From contig JAFEAB010000105.1 in NCBI GenBank assembly GCA_018266615.1, forward strand, positions 1 through 43,245: a stretch of 43,245 bases of DNA, read 5' to 3'. Under the pieces are notes generated by a model. It was not told where the DNA came from. It worked only from the letters and a program-made list of their open reading frames with translations, and did no database searches. The position numbers and the translations under genes are program-made. Positions within the stretch are counted from its first letter, which is position 1. The number at the start of each line of letters is the position of its first letter. This document shows positions 1-9,157 of the stretch, piece after piece. Source of the stretch: Bacteroidota bacterium (GTDB lineage: Bacteria; Bacteroidota; Bacteroidia; Chitinophagales; Chitinophagaceae).

Positions 1-2
1 TG

Positions 3-92
3 TTGATCCGGATGTTTGGAAAATATACCGTAAAATACCCTGCTTTCGATCTTAAATGGTACCTGTTTCAAAAAATAAAGGAGGATATTTGA
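3..92 (+). CDS. C-terminal end of an unidentified protein (5' partial)
   Basis: The +3 frame is open from the window edge to a TGA at 90-92 and gives about 29 residues ending in WYLFQKIKEDI. The other two frames hit stops early (TGA at 4-6 and TAA at 53-55). The GT2 gene starts 32 bp downstream on the same strand, so this is probably the preceding gene of the same cluster. The fragment is too short to assign a family. Being open over only 90 bp, it could also be chance. Confidence 0.45.
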   Translation: MIRMFGKYTVKYPAFDLKWYLFQKIKEDI

Positions 93-124
93 GCGTTAAC
101 TCCCTAATAGAATAAATAGGTTAA

Positions 125-1177
125 ATGCTGAATGATAAGACATTTGTAAGTATTGTTATTCCCTGTTTTAATGAAGAAGCAATACTTGCCGGCAATCTTG
201 ATGTTATAATTGATTACATGAAAGAGCGGGAAAATAAGTACCGTTACGAAATTGTAATTATTAATGATGGCAGTAAAGACAGAACCGGAGAGATTGCTGA
301 CCAGTATGCAGAGAAATATGATTTTATCCGTGCCATTCACCACCCGGTAAACCTTAATCTTGGCCATGCCATGCAATCCGGCTTCCGCCATTCAAAGGGA
401 GATGTAATTGTTGTGTTGGATGTGGACCTGAGTTACGGTGTGGAATACATTGAGCAGATGGTGGATAAGCTAAATGAATCTGCTGCTGATATTGTAATTG
501 CCTCTCCCTATATGAAAGGCGGAAAAGTAACTGCTGTACCGTTTCTTAGAAAAGTGATGAGCAAATGGGTGAACCGGTTTATGCGGCTCGCTTCCCAGGA
601 AAAGTATTATACGTTTACGGGCATGGTGCGCGCTTATCGCCGCAGTTATATCCTAAATGTGAATTTAAAAACAAAGGACTATGAAGTAATGCCTGAGATC
701 ATTTATAAATCAATGATCTTACGCGCACGGATAATCGAAATTCCGGCACACCTCGATTGGACAGAGCAGAACAAATTCGCCGGAAAACGAACGTCCAGCA
801 TGAAGGTTATCCGGAGTACCTTTTCGGGCCTTATGTCCGGCTTTATATTCAGGCCTTATCTGTTTTTTATCGGTATTGGGGTATTTTTATTTTTCCTTTC
901 GATGTATCAGTTGGTTTGGCTGATGTACGATACCCTTGCCGCGCTTCCGCATATCCGGCAAATGATTCCTAAAATTGACTATCCCTTTTCTTATTCCCTG
1001 GCGGCTCAATTTAAAATGAATCCGCAATCATTCCTGGTGGGTGGTATCACTTTAATTGCAGCCATCCAGTTTCTGAGCCTTGGATTTATTTCGTTGCAGA
1101 ATAAAAGATATTTTGAAGAATTGTTTCATTTGGGTACTTCCATCCGGAAGAATACTGAAAAGCAAAATGTACCCTGA
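125..1177 (+). CDS. GT2 family glycosyltransferase, polyprenyl-phosphate sugar synthase-like
   Basis: The 350-residue protein begins with a GT-A fold of the DPM1/GtrB type: VSIVIPCFNEE near residue 10, NDGSKDRT near 57, and the metal-binding DVD within VVLDVDLSYG near 100. Two C-terminal hydrophobic segments (about 240-265 and 297-325) would anchor it in the inner membrane, as in dolichol/undecaprenyl-phosphate glycosyltransferases of this group. Family knowledge suggests it charges a polyprenyl phosphate with a sugar from a nucleotide donor. The downstream gene (14 bp gap) is a GT-C-like polytopic protein that could use such a lipid-linked sugar, so the two probably form a donor-making and donor-using pair. 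The sugar and acceptor are not readable from sequence. Confidence 0.85.
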   Translation: MLNDKTFVSIVIPCFNEEAILAGNLDVIIDYMKERENKYRYEIVIINDGSKDRTGEIADQYAEKYDFIRAIHHPVNLNLGHAMQSGFRHSKGDVIVVLDVDLSYGVEYIEQMVDKLNESAADIVIASPYMKGGKVTAVPFLRKVMSKWVNRFMRLASQEKYYTFTGMVRAYRRSYILNVNLKTKDYEVMPEIIYKSMILRARIIEIPAHLDWTEQNKFAGKRTSSMKVIRSTFSGLMSGFIFRPYLFFIGIGVFLFFLSMYQLVWLMYDTLAALPHIRQMIPKIDYPFSYSLAAQFKMNPQSFLVGGITLIAAIQFLSLGFISLQNKRYFEELFHLGTSIRKNTEKQNVP

Positions 1178-1191
1178 AGATTTTTATTAAG

Positions 1192-2532
1192 ATGAGCCAG
1201 AAAAATTATAATCCGTATTTACTTTTCCTGCCCTTCCTGCTCATTTATATTGCATATGTGCTCATTAAGCGCGAGCCGGTGCTTTGGGGAGATGAGATCC
1301 GGCATTATGATGAAGCGGTACGGTATGCCTCTGGATATTTCCTTAACCCGGATAAGCCGGTGGTAATAAGTAACGGTCCCGGATATCCGCTCTGGATAAC
1401 CTTCTTCCTCCTTCTGCACATCCCCCTGCTGGGCTTAAAGCTTATTAATGCTATATTGATTTACCTGTCTATTGTTTTATTATTTAAAACGCTCCGGTAC
1501 TATGTTTCCTTTAGGCTTGCCCTGCTGATTTCTGTTTTTTGGGGTTGTTATTATCATAATCTGGATTTCATGCCTTATCTCTATGCTGAGAATGCGGCTG
1601 TATTTCTTACTATTTTATTGCTCTTTCTTTTTGTGAAAGCTGTCCAACATACGGGAAGCTGGAAGAATAAGTATGTGTATTTTGCCGGTCTGGCGTTTGG
1701 GTACCTCGCTCTAACAAAAGTAATTTTCGGTTATGTAATGGTTTGTATGCTTGGGGGCACCGTATTAATTTTCCTTTTTAACCGAAATGCAGATACAGTT
1801 CGAAAGTCTATTCTGATCTGCCTTGTCGGTTTGGCATCCGTAATCCCTTACCTTACCCTTACTTATGCGCATACAGGAAAATTCTTTTACTGGGCTACCT
1901 CCGGAGGCAATAACCTGTATTGGATGAGTACCCCCTATGCCGGGGAATATGGGAGTTGGTTTCCGGCAGCCATGTTTCAGCTTGATTCAACCACCAATAG
2001 AGCAGGCGATACAAAAAGGGTAGTGGATGTGGAAGAAAGAAGCACCGGGTATATTCCGGGAACTGTAGATTCTATTCGGGAACATCATGAAGCAACGTAT
2101 AAAGATATATACCGCTTTAGTGGTGTGCAACGGGATGAAGCGTATAAAAGGCATTTTTTTGAGAATGTAAAAAAACACCCTAAGAAGTATCTTTACAATT
2201 GTTTTAGTAATGTGGGGAGGATGCTGTTTAATTTTCCATTCACTTACTCAGTGCAAAAACCGGGAACCCTGCTGCGCATCCCGCTTAATGGGATTATCGT
2301 ACTATTCTCCCTTTTGTGTTTAGTTCCCACTTTTTTGAACTGGCGAAAAATCAATTTCCCGGCCAGGTACTTTTTAATATTCTCGGTGTTATACTTTGGT
2401 GGCAGTATTTTAGGTAGCGCCGAAATCCGGATGTTTACCATGATTGCCCCCTTATTGTTGTTTTGGATCGGAATAGTTCTGGAGAACTTTGTTAGAATAA
2501 GACTGAAGGAGGAGCAACCGTTTAACACGTAG
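1192..2532 (+). CDS. GT-C-type membrane glycosyltransferase (GT39/ArnT-like)
   Basis: This 446-residue protein has roughly ten hydrophobic helices. After the first helix it has the loop WGDEIRHYDEAVRYA, matching the acidic (D/E) catalytic loop of GT-C enzymes such as ArnT and PMT, which use lipid-phosphate sugars. A soluble stretch (about residues 235-340) lies before the last helices. It probably transfers a sugar from a polyprenyl phosphate carrier on the periplasmic face of the inner membrane. It is co-directional with the upstream GT2 (14 bp gap) and followed by a strong hairpin, so these are probably the last two genes of the transcript. The exact family and acceptor are uncertain. Confidence 0.75.
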   Translation: MSQKNYNPYLLFLPFLLIYIAYVLIKREPVLWGDEIRHYDEAVRYASGYFLNPDKPVVISNGPGYPLWITFFLLLHIPLLGLKLINAILIYLSIVLLFKTLRYYVSFRLALLISVFWGCYYHNLDFMPYLYAENAAVFLTILLLFLFVKAVQHTGSWKNKYVYFAGLAFGYLALTKVIFGYVMVCMLGGTVLIFLFNRNADTVRKSILICLVGLASVIPYLTLTYAHTGKFFYWATSGGNNLYWMSTPYAGEYGSWFPAAMFQLDSTTNRAGDTKRVVDVEERSTGYIPGTVDSIREHHEATYKDIYRFSGVQRDEAYKRHFFENVKKHPKKYLYNCFSNVGRMLFNFPFTYSVQKPGTLLRIPLNGIIVLFSLLCLVPTFLNWRKINFPARYFLIFSVLYFGGSILGSAEIRMFTMIAPLLLFWIGIVLENFVRIRLKEEQPFNT

Positions 2533-2585
2533 ATTTTCGTAATAGAAAGAGAATAATTTATTCCTTCCCTTAGCTATTAAAAATA

Positions 2586-2621
2586 AAAAAGACTGTTCCT
2601 AATTTAAGGAGCAGTCTTTTT
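2586..2621. terminator. Bidirectional intrinsic terminator
   Basis: The inverted repeat AAGACTGTTCC / GGAGCAGTCTT (one G-U pair, 8-nt loop) is flanked by an A-run on the left and a T-run on the right, so it can terminate from both sides. It lies between the convergent GT-C gene (+) and the giant beta-helix/PKD gene (-). Confidence 0.85.
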
Positions 2622-2639
2622 ATTATGATGGGTAGTAAG

Positions 2640-5600
2640 CTACAGTTTAATCAACTTCTTAATGATATTTTCGGAACAGGATGATTTAAAACCGAGCACA
2701 TAGGTCCCGGGAACTAATTTTGCCGTATTCATAAAATATACTTGTGAACCTCCCCCTGCCGAAACCGGCGTTTCAATAAATTTACTTCCCTTAATATCGT
2801 AAAGATATATTACACCCTGGCAGTCGGTTTGGCCATTCCAATCTATCTTTAGGTTTAACTGATTGGTGAAAGGGTTACCAAGTACAAACAGTTGTGGTTT
2901 ACCCTTGCTGTTGTTGCGTGGATTGGGTAGAACTTGTAACAATGTGGTGTCTGTTGCCGTAGCACCTCTGTTATCCGTTACCGTTAATACTAAGCTATAA
3001 CTTCCTTCCTGTAAGCCCGATAAAGAAAGGATCTGGGTATGCGTACCGGCCGCAGTAAAAGTATGGGTGGATAGAATTTCCCAGGCATAAGTAACAATTT
3101 CGCCGTCCGGATCATATCCGAAACCGGTAATTTGTATAGAATCTTGGGGCAAAATAATAACCTTCGATTGACCAGCATCAGCAACAGGCGGTAAGTTAAC
3201 GGCAGGGTTAACTGTAACGGTTACTGTATCCGCTCCGGTGGACCCCGCATTATCTGTTACAAGGAGTTTGAAAAGGTAGATACCTGGTTCCAACGCGGTT
3301 ACGGTAATAATAGCCTCATTTCCCAAAGGCATTACATTGGAGGGCCCCTGAATTTGTAGCCATTGATAGGATACCACCTCTCCGTCCGGATCCTGGCCAC
3401 TCCCATTCAGGGTAACGCTGGTTACCGGAAGAGTAATTACCTGATCGGGTCCTGCATTGGCCACCGGCGGCAGGTTGGGTGCGGGAAGTACGGTAATCTT
3501 CATTGTGTCTGAAGCCTGTGCCCCGCCATTATCCCTTACCGTTAGTTTAAAATAGTACGTTCCTTCCTGTAGCGCTTGTATTGCCGTAACAGCGAGTGCC
3601 GGGCTTGCTATAGTGGCAGTTCCCCCGCTGATTTTTTCCCATGAGTAGGAAACAATAGTTCCATCCGAATCCGTACCGGATCCGGAAAGGGTTGTTGTAT
3701 TTACCGGAAGAGTAATTACCTGGTCGGGTCCTGCATTGGCCACCGGCGGCAGGTTGGGTGCGGGAAGTACGGTAATCTTCATGGTGTCTGAAGCCTGAGC
3801 CCCACTATTATCCCTTACCGTTAGTTTAAAATAATAGGCCCCTTCCTGCAGCGCTTGTATTGCCGTAACGGCGAGTGCCGGGCTTGCTATAGTGGCAGTT
3901 CCCCCGCTGATTTTTTCCCATAAGTAGGAAACAATAGTTCCATCCGCATCCGTACCGGATCCAAACGCCGTAATTGAATTTGCTGGAAGCGTTACCACCT
4001 GATCGGGGCCTGCATTGGCTACGGGCCTGATATTGGGTGCCGGGTTTACCGTAACCATCATCGTATCTCTGGCAATAGCTCCTGCATTATCGGTTGCCCG
4101 TAAAACAAAATAATATTGTCCGGGTACCAGGTTGCTAATAGTTACCTGCAGCGTGTTTGTGTTGGTCATCGTAGCAGCAGAGGGCCCGGAAGCCTGCGAC
4201 CACAACACGGCGGCTACGCTGCCGTCGGGATCGCTTGCAGAGCCAGATACCTGCATTGAATTAATGGGTAATGTAGTGGACTTATCGGGGCCTGCCGAAA
4301 CTACCGGTGGCTGGTTCTGTGGTTCAGCGATTACCAAAATCTGAACCGTGTCTCTGCCCACTGCCAAATCATTATCCCAGGCAGAGAAAATGAACCGGTA
4401 GGTTCCCTGCACTAACCCTGAAACATGGAGGGTGGGTTGGTTAATTCCAGATACCGTGGCAGTGGCTGGCCCGGAAATCTGCAGCCAGTTATAGCCGGTT
4501 ATATAACCATCCGAATCGGTGGCGGTACCGGAAAGGACAACACTATTTTGTGGAAGGGTAAGTTGTTTATCGGGCCCGGCTGATACCGTTGGTGGCTGAT
4601 TGGGGGCATCCACTATCGTTACCCAAACGGTATCTTTTCCAGTGGCCCCGGCGTTATCAAATACCGTTAGTTCGTAATTATATACTCCCGGGCTTAGGGC
4701 AACAATCAGGGTGCTTGAGTCGTTGGGGTTTGTAATGGCGCCGCCTGTAGGCCCGGAAATCAATCGCCATAGGTAAGATACAATGTATCCATCCGGATCA
4801 TAGCCTGTCCCCTGGAGTTGACCATAATCTGCCGGAAGCTGAATGGTTTGATTAGGCCCTGCATAAGCCACCGGGCGCTGATTGGGGGCCGGTTGAACAT
4901 GTATGGTAATATTGTCGGATGCGGTGGCTCCGTCATCGTCGGTTACCAGAATCTGAAAAATGTAATCGCCCACTATAAGGCCATTTATTGCGGTAGATAA
5001 AGAACCAGGACTTGAAATAGAGGCAATGGAAGGGCCGGAAACCTGCGACCAAAGAATGGAAACTATGGATCCATCATTGTCTGAAGCGGAGGCGCTAAGT
5101 GTGGTGGTACTTATAGGAAGAGTAATGGTTTGGGGAGAACCGGCAAATACAACAGGTGGCTGATTGGGTTTTGGGAGTACGGTTACCGTTAAGGTATCCC
5201 ATGAACTTCCGCCGCGATTGTCTGTAACCGTTAGTTTATAAGAATAATTTCCTTCCGTAAGCCCGGAAATAGTTGTAATCCTGTTTGTTGGATTAGTAAT
5301 TGATCCACCTGCCGGCCCCGATAGTTTTTGCCACAGATAGGAAACTATATATCCATCGGGGTCGGTTCCATTTCCATTCAGGGTGGTGCTGTTAACCGGA
5401 AGGGTGAGGGTAATATCATTACCTGCGTTTGCTGTGGGCAATACATTGGGTGCCGGAAGCACCGTCAAAACCATCGTGTCTCGGCTTGTGGCATTTTGGT
5501 TATCTACCACTTTTAATTCGAACCGGAATGTTCCCTGCGATAAAGCCGAGACGATGCAGGTGGCCGAATTTGGATTGGAAATTATGGGAGAGCCGGGTCC

Positions 5601-8600
5601 GCTTATTTTTCTCCAGGTGTAAGAAATAATCGAACCATCTGCATCCGATCCGCTCCCTGCGATCTGCGATTGATTTACCGGGAGGGTTATGGATATATCC
5701 GGACCGGCATTGGCGACCGGAGGAATATTGGGTACCGGGATAGCATTATTTACCGTAACCTGCACCAAAGAACTGGCAGAAGCGCCTGCATCATCTGTAA
5801 CAGTTAATAAAAATTCATAGATACCCGACACCAGGTCCTGGATGCCGGTTGCGAGGCTGCCTGGGGAATTGATGGTGGCTGTTGCAGGTCCGGAAACTTG
5901 CGTCCATTCTATGTTTGTCAAGGTTCCGTCCGAATCATTAGCCGTACCATTTAAAGTGACAGCATTTTGGGGTAGCGTGATGGTGATGTTGCCGCCTGCA
6001 TTAACGGTGGGTGCCTGATTAGGGTGCGGATGTACGGTTACCAATACCTGGTCGGTATCGGTGCCATTTCGATCGTCTGTTACCGTTAGTTTAAAAATAT
6101 ACTGGCCTTCCACCAGGTTTGAAACAGAAGTTACCTGTTGATTTTCGCTTTCGATAGTAGCACTGGAAGGACCTGATACCTGGGTCCATTGGAAACTCAC
6201 GATTTCTCCATCTGCATCTACGCCCGAACCACTCAGGCTGGTACTGTTTTGGGGAAGGGTAATATCCTGGTCTTCTCCTGCATTGGCAACCGGCGCCTGG
6301 TTGGCAGGGAGCACGATTATTTGCATCGTATCCCTGGCAACTGCATTGTTGTTATCGGTTACCCTGAATTCGTACGTAAAGATTCCGGCAACAAAACCGT
6401 TTACATTGGTGGTAGGCCAGTTGCTGTTTTGAATTGTGGGGCCGGCGGGGCCGGTTAATTTTCTCCATTTAGTAGAAGCTACATTTCCATCCGGATCGGT
6501 TCCCGTACCCGTTAACGTGATACTATTCGTAGGAAGGCTGAATGTCATGTCCGGGCCTGCATCCGCCAGGGGAGGCATATTTCCCTGCGGATTTACGGTA
6601 ACTTTTACCAGGTCGGTGGCAGATGCACCGCTGTTATCCGTTACCGTTAATTCAAACATATAGACACCCTGAACCAGGCCGTTTACAACGGTAGTAGCCA
6701 AAAAGTTATTGACAATGCCGGCACCGGCAGGACCGGAAGTTTTTACCCAGGAATAGGAAGAAATGCTTCCGTCGGGATCCGAACCCGAACCGGATAAGGT
6801 AACAGACGAAACGGGGAGCGTAATGGTTTGATCTGGACCTGCATTCGCTATGGGAACCTGGTTGGGCGCATTGGCAACCGTAACCACCGCATCATCTGAA
6901 GCGGTGGCTCCGTTATTGTCGGTAACCTTTAACCTGAAAATATATACTCCCGAAATCAGGTTGCTGACTTCAGTTTCCACATTTCCCGGGTTGTTGATGG
7001 TGGCGGCAGATGGCCCGGAAACCTGCGACCAATTAAAGGATACAACGGTCCCATCTGCATCGCTACCTGTTCCAGATAGGGTGGTTGAATTTATTGGTAA
7101 AATAATGGATTGATCTTGCCCTGCCGAGGCAACCGGTGGAATATTAGTGGCAGCCAGCAGGGTGATTGTTACCGTATCTTTTCCGGTGGCACCATTATTA
7201 TCTGTAACTGTAAGTTCGTATTGAAAGATACCGGCTATTATGGAAGTCAGGTTGGTTTGTGCCGAATTAGAGGAGGCTAAAAAACTTCCACTGGCGGGGC
7301 CACTGATCTTTGCCCACTGATAACCCACGATGGTTCCATCTGAATCGGTTCCGGATCCCTGTAATGTAACCACACTGAGTGGAAGCTGAAGGGATTGGTT
7401 AGCACCTGCATTGGCAACCGGTGGTTGATTTGGAGTTACGGCTTCTACTTCAAATGCGCCTATTTCAGGCGCTGAGCCGCTAAATGGCAAACCTACATTG
7501 GTTCCCGCATTCAATAATTTCGATCCCGCCGAAGGCCGGAGGAAATTTAACCGGGGAAGGCTACCGTCTGCCTGTCGCGGTCCATCCATTCCGGCAGATG
7601 AAATACTTAAAAAGTCGGAGGAGGTTAAAGCCGAGGGCAGGTTCCAACTGTTGAAAGATCCATTCGTTTCATTTCCCCGGCGTACATTGGCATCCAGAAA
7701 GGAGGCGTTATTTTTTAAATCCTGTACCGGTGCCGGGCTGATATAATCAAACATATAACCATACGAGCCATTTCCATAGGTGGTATTGTTATATAATTTA
7801 TACCGCATATCTCCATTGTTCTGATCGAAACCGGAACCTGCATTTTCGAATGCCAGACATTTTTCATATGTACGGAGGATGCTGTTGTGTGTATTACCTG
7901 AATTTTCGGGCCCCATTTTAAACCCATCTCCATCTCCAACCTGGTTAAAGGTGCCGGGCTCGTATCCATTCCAAAAACTCCAGCAATTTTTAAAATAAAA
8001 AATTCCGTTGGTGCCATATAAATCAAACCCGTCATCGCTGATCCACCAGGCCCGGCATCCATCAAAAGTATTTCGGGTGGCATTCGACCCTCCCGTACAC
8101 TGAAACCCATTCGCATTTCCCCAGGCACTCCAATCGTTGGTATACCGATCGTCTAAATGATGGGCATCACAGTTAAGAAATAAATTATCATTGCTTCCGG
8201 ATCCCAGCATGAATCCGTAGCCGCCGATGTGGTCCAGCTCAATTAATTCAATGGTATTATTGGATGAATATTCTACAGAAAACCCCCTTGAGATTCCCTC
8301 GCCGGATGGATTTTGCTTAAGGCCAGTAATACGTAGCCCTTTAATGTGTACATAATTGCTGTTCTTTAATCGAACTGCCGTGGGATCATTAATAGCTGGA
8401 ACAAAATTACTCAAATCCAACACCGGCAATTCTCCGGGATACGCGAGGATGCTGATGCTATCAGTGGCGGTACCATTTAAGTTTTCCCAGGAACAATGTT
8501 GCCAGGCGTCATCTCCGGCCTGAGAATAATAAGTGCCACCCCGGATATATGCTACATCTCCGGCAACCAATACATCCGATAGTTTAGACCAGGTGCCAAA

Positions 8601-8753
8601 GGGAGCATTAAAGGATCCATTGTTATTATCACTCCCATTTGGAGAAACATAATAGGTGTTTCCTCCAGATTTAGGAGAATTGGGAGGAAGTTTTGGCTTG
8701 GAAAAAATTACGGCAGGGAATAATATTACCGCAATTAACAGTAGGTTTTTCAT
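2640..8753 (-). CDS. Giant secreted PL9-like beta-helix protein with 16 PKD-like repeats and T9SS sorting domain
   Basis: This protein has 2037 residues. Signal peptide: about 1-18. Right-handed parallel beta-helix: about 30-437, resembling pectate lyase family 9. It contains WWISDDGFDLY with D240, D241 and D244, and GDGDGFKMG with K279. The spacing and context match the calcium ligands (D233, D234, D237) and the catalytic base K273 that I recall for Erwinia Pel9A. The position of the fourth ligand (D209) looks like Asn in NANGFQ. Residues 441-1943 hold 16 repeats of about 94 residues with the theme NxPPVANAGPDQ, ITLP, GSGTDPDG, W, SGP, LTVTDNxGA (PKD/REJ-like). The last ~94 residues are a T9SS type A sorting domain (LGNPFTNQLNL, GTYVLGF, KKLIKL end). 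It is probably cell-surface attached or released, with the repeats as a spacer. Whether it cleaves pectin or another polyuronide is an inference. The neighbouring gene at 9158-10390 is a paralogue of the head. Confidence 0.85.
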   Translation of the reverse strand: MKNLLLIAVILFPAVIFSKPKLPPNSPKSGGNTYYVSPNGSDNNNGSFNAPFGTWSKLSDVLVAGDVAYIRGGTYYSQAGDDAWQHCSWENLNGTATDSISILAYPGELPVLDLSNFVPAINDPTAVRLKNSNYVHIKGLRITGLKQNPSGEGISRGFSVEYSSNNTIELIELDHIGGYGFMLGSGSNDNLFLNCDAHHLDDRYTNDWSAWGNANGFQCTGGSNATRNTFDGCRAWWISDDGFDLYGTNGIFYFKNCWSFWNGYEPGTFNQVGDGDGFKMGPENSGNTHNSILRTYEKCLAFENAGSGFDQNNGDMRYKLYNNTTYGNGSYGYMFDYISPAPVQDLKNNASFLDANVRRGNETNGSFNSWNLPSALTSSDFLSISSAGMDGPRQADGSLPRLNFLRPSAGSKLLNAGTNVGLPFSGSAPEIGAFEVEAVTPNQPPVANAGANQSLQLPLSVVTLQGSGTDSDGTIVGYQWAKISGPASGSFLASSNSAQTNLTSIIAGIFQYELTVTDNNGATGKDTVTITLLAATNIPPVASAGQDQSIILPINSTTLSGTGSDADGTVVSFNWSQVSGPSAATINNPGNVETEVSNLISGVYIFRLKVTDNNGATASDDAVVTVANAPNQVPIANAGPDQTITLPVSSVTLSGSGSDPDGSISSYSWVKTSGPAGAGIVNNFLATTVVNGLVQGVYMFELTVTDNSGASATDLVKVTVNPQGNMPPLADAGPDMTFSLPTNSITLTGTGTDPDGNVASTKWRKLTGPAGPTIQNSNWPTTNVNGFVAGIFTYEFRVTDNNNAVARDTMQIIVLPANQAPVANAGEDQDITLPQNSTSLSGSGVDADGEIVSFQWTQVSGPSSATIESENQQVTSVSNLVEGQYIFKLTVTDDRNGTDTDQVLVTVHPHPNQAPTVNAGGNITITLPQNAVTLNGTANDSDGTLTNIEWTQVSGPATATINSPGSLATGIQDLVSGIYEFLLTVTDDAGASASSLVQVTVNNAIPVPNIPPVANAGPDISITLPVNQSQIAGSGSDADGSIISYTWRKISGPGSPIISNPNSATCIVSALSQGTFRFELKVVDNQNATSRDTMVLTVLPAPNVLPTANAGNDITLTLPVNSTTLNGNGTDPDGYIVSYLWQKLSGPAGGSITNPTNRITTISGLTEGNYSYKLTVTDNRGGSSWDTLTVTVLPKPNQPPVVFAGSPQTITLPISTTTLSASASDNDGSIVSILWSQVSGPSIASISSPGSLSTAINGLIVGDYIFQILVTDDDGATASDNITIHVQPAPNQRPVAYAGPNQTIQLPADYGQLQGTGYDPDGYIVSYLWRLISGPTGGAITNPNDSSTLIVALSPGVYNYELTVFDNAGATGKDTVWVTIVDAPNQPPTVSAGPDKQLTLPQNSVVLSGTATDSDGYITGYNWLQISGPATATVSGINQPTLHVSGLVQGTYRFIFSAWDNDLAVGRDTVQILVIAEPQNQPPVVSAGPDKSTTLPINSMQVSGSASDPDGSVAAVLWSQASGPSAATMTNTNTLQVTISNLVPGQYYFVLRATDNAGAIARDTMMVTVNPAPNIRPVANAGPDQVVTLPANSITAFGSGTDADGTIVSYLWEKISGGTATIASPALAVTAIQALQEGAYYFKLTVRDNSGAQASDTMKITVLPAPNLPPVANAGPDQVITLPVNTTTLSGSGTDSDGTIVSYSWEKISGGTATIASPALAVTAIQALQEGTYYFKLTVRDNGGAQASDTMKITVLPAPNLPPVANAGPDQVITLPVTSVTLNGSGQDPDGEVVSYQWLQIQGPSNVMPLGNEAIITVTALEPGIYLFKLLVTDNAGSTGADTVTVTVNPAVNLPPVADAGQSKVIILPQDSIQITGFGYDPDGEIVTYAWEILSTHTFTAAGTHTQILSLSGLQEGSYSLVLTVTDNRGATATDTTLLQVLPNPRNNSKGKPQLFVLGNPFTNQLNLKIDWNGQTDCQGVIYLYDIKGSKFIETPVSAGGGSQVYFMNTAKLVPGTYVLGFKSSCSENIIKKLIKL
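3422..3979 (-). repeat. Tandem 279-bp near-identical duplication inside the PKD array
   Basis: Two adjacent units (3422-3700 and 3701-3979) are more than 90% identical by eye at DNA level with an exact 279-bp period (93 codons), so the frame is kept. They encode neighbouring copies with the shared segment ISGGTATIASPALAVTAIQ. The other PKD-like units of the gene are much more diverged, so this is the most recent duplication. Confidence 0.85.
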
Positions 8754-9157
8754 CGAATTTTCTCAACACACACCTCTATCTGCCCTGTTCAAAGAAAATG
8801 AAATCCGGCAGTTGAACTGTTTTGGATTAATATGGTAAAAAAATTTTCCGCTAATTAGCAAAAACAATGCTACCCAACAGTTTTCCGGATTTATTTATCA
8901 ACAAAAAAAAGTGGAATGTTGACAAACACCTGCGATTATCCTGTTTAATACATTGCTACTGCGAATTGCAAAAATGTTAAAATTCTTTCTGAGGTATTAG
9001 GGGGTAAGTGGGATGGTTTTTCGGTGAGTGCGGATTTCTGTAAAAATACGATAGAATTTGGGGTTTCAGAAGGATTTTTGAATAAGTACTGCACAATATT
9101 TCAGCAGGATATTCACAACCAGGCCAATAGGAAATACACATTTTTAGGTGTAATTTA
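8754..9157. other. 404-bp intergenic region with no gene recognised
   Basis: This AT-rich spacer separates the two tandem beta-helix genes. I see no convincing protein, RNA gene or strong terminator. A perfect TAnnTTTG element is absent. The nearest is TTTCTTTG on the minus strand (8791-8798), one mismatch from consensus, upstream of the giant gene. The spacer length suggests that each beta-helix gene has its own promoter. Confidence 0.5.

Noticed and set aside
3200..7400. Regular repeats suggesting a CRISPR or satellite array
   Set aside because: The period is about 280 bp and codon-aligned; it encodes PKD-like domains, with no short spacer/repeat pattern.
7715..8128. 137-codon minus-strand ORF in another frame
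   Set aside because: It overlaps the beta-helix head in a shifted frame. The methionine-rich sequence has no domain, while the main frame carries conserved blocks shared with the paralogue.
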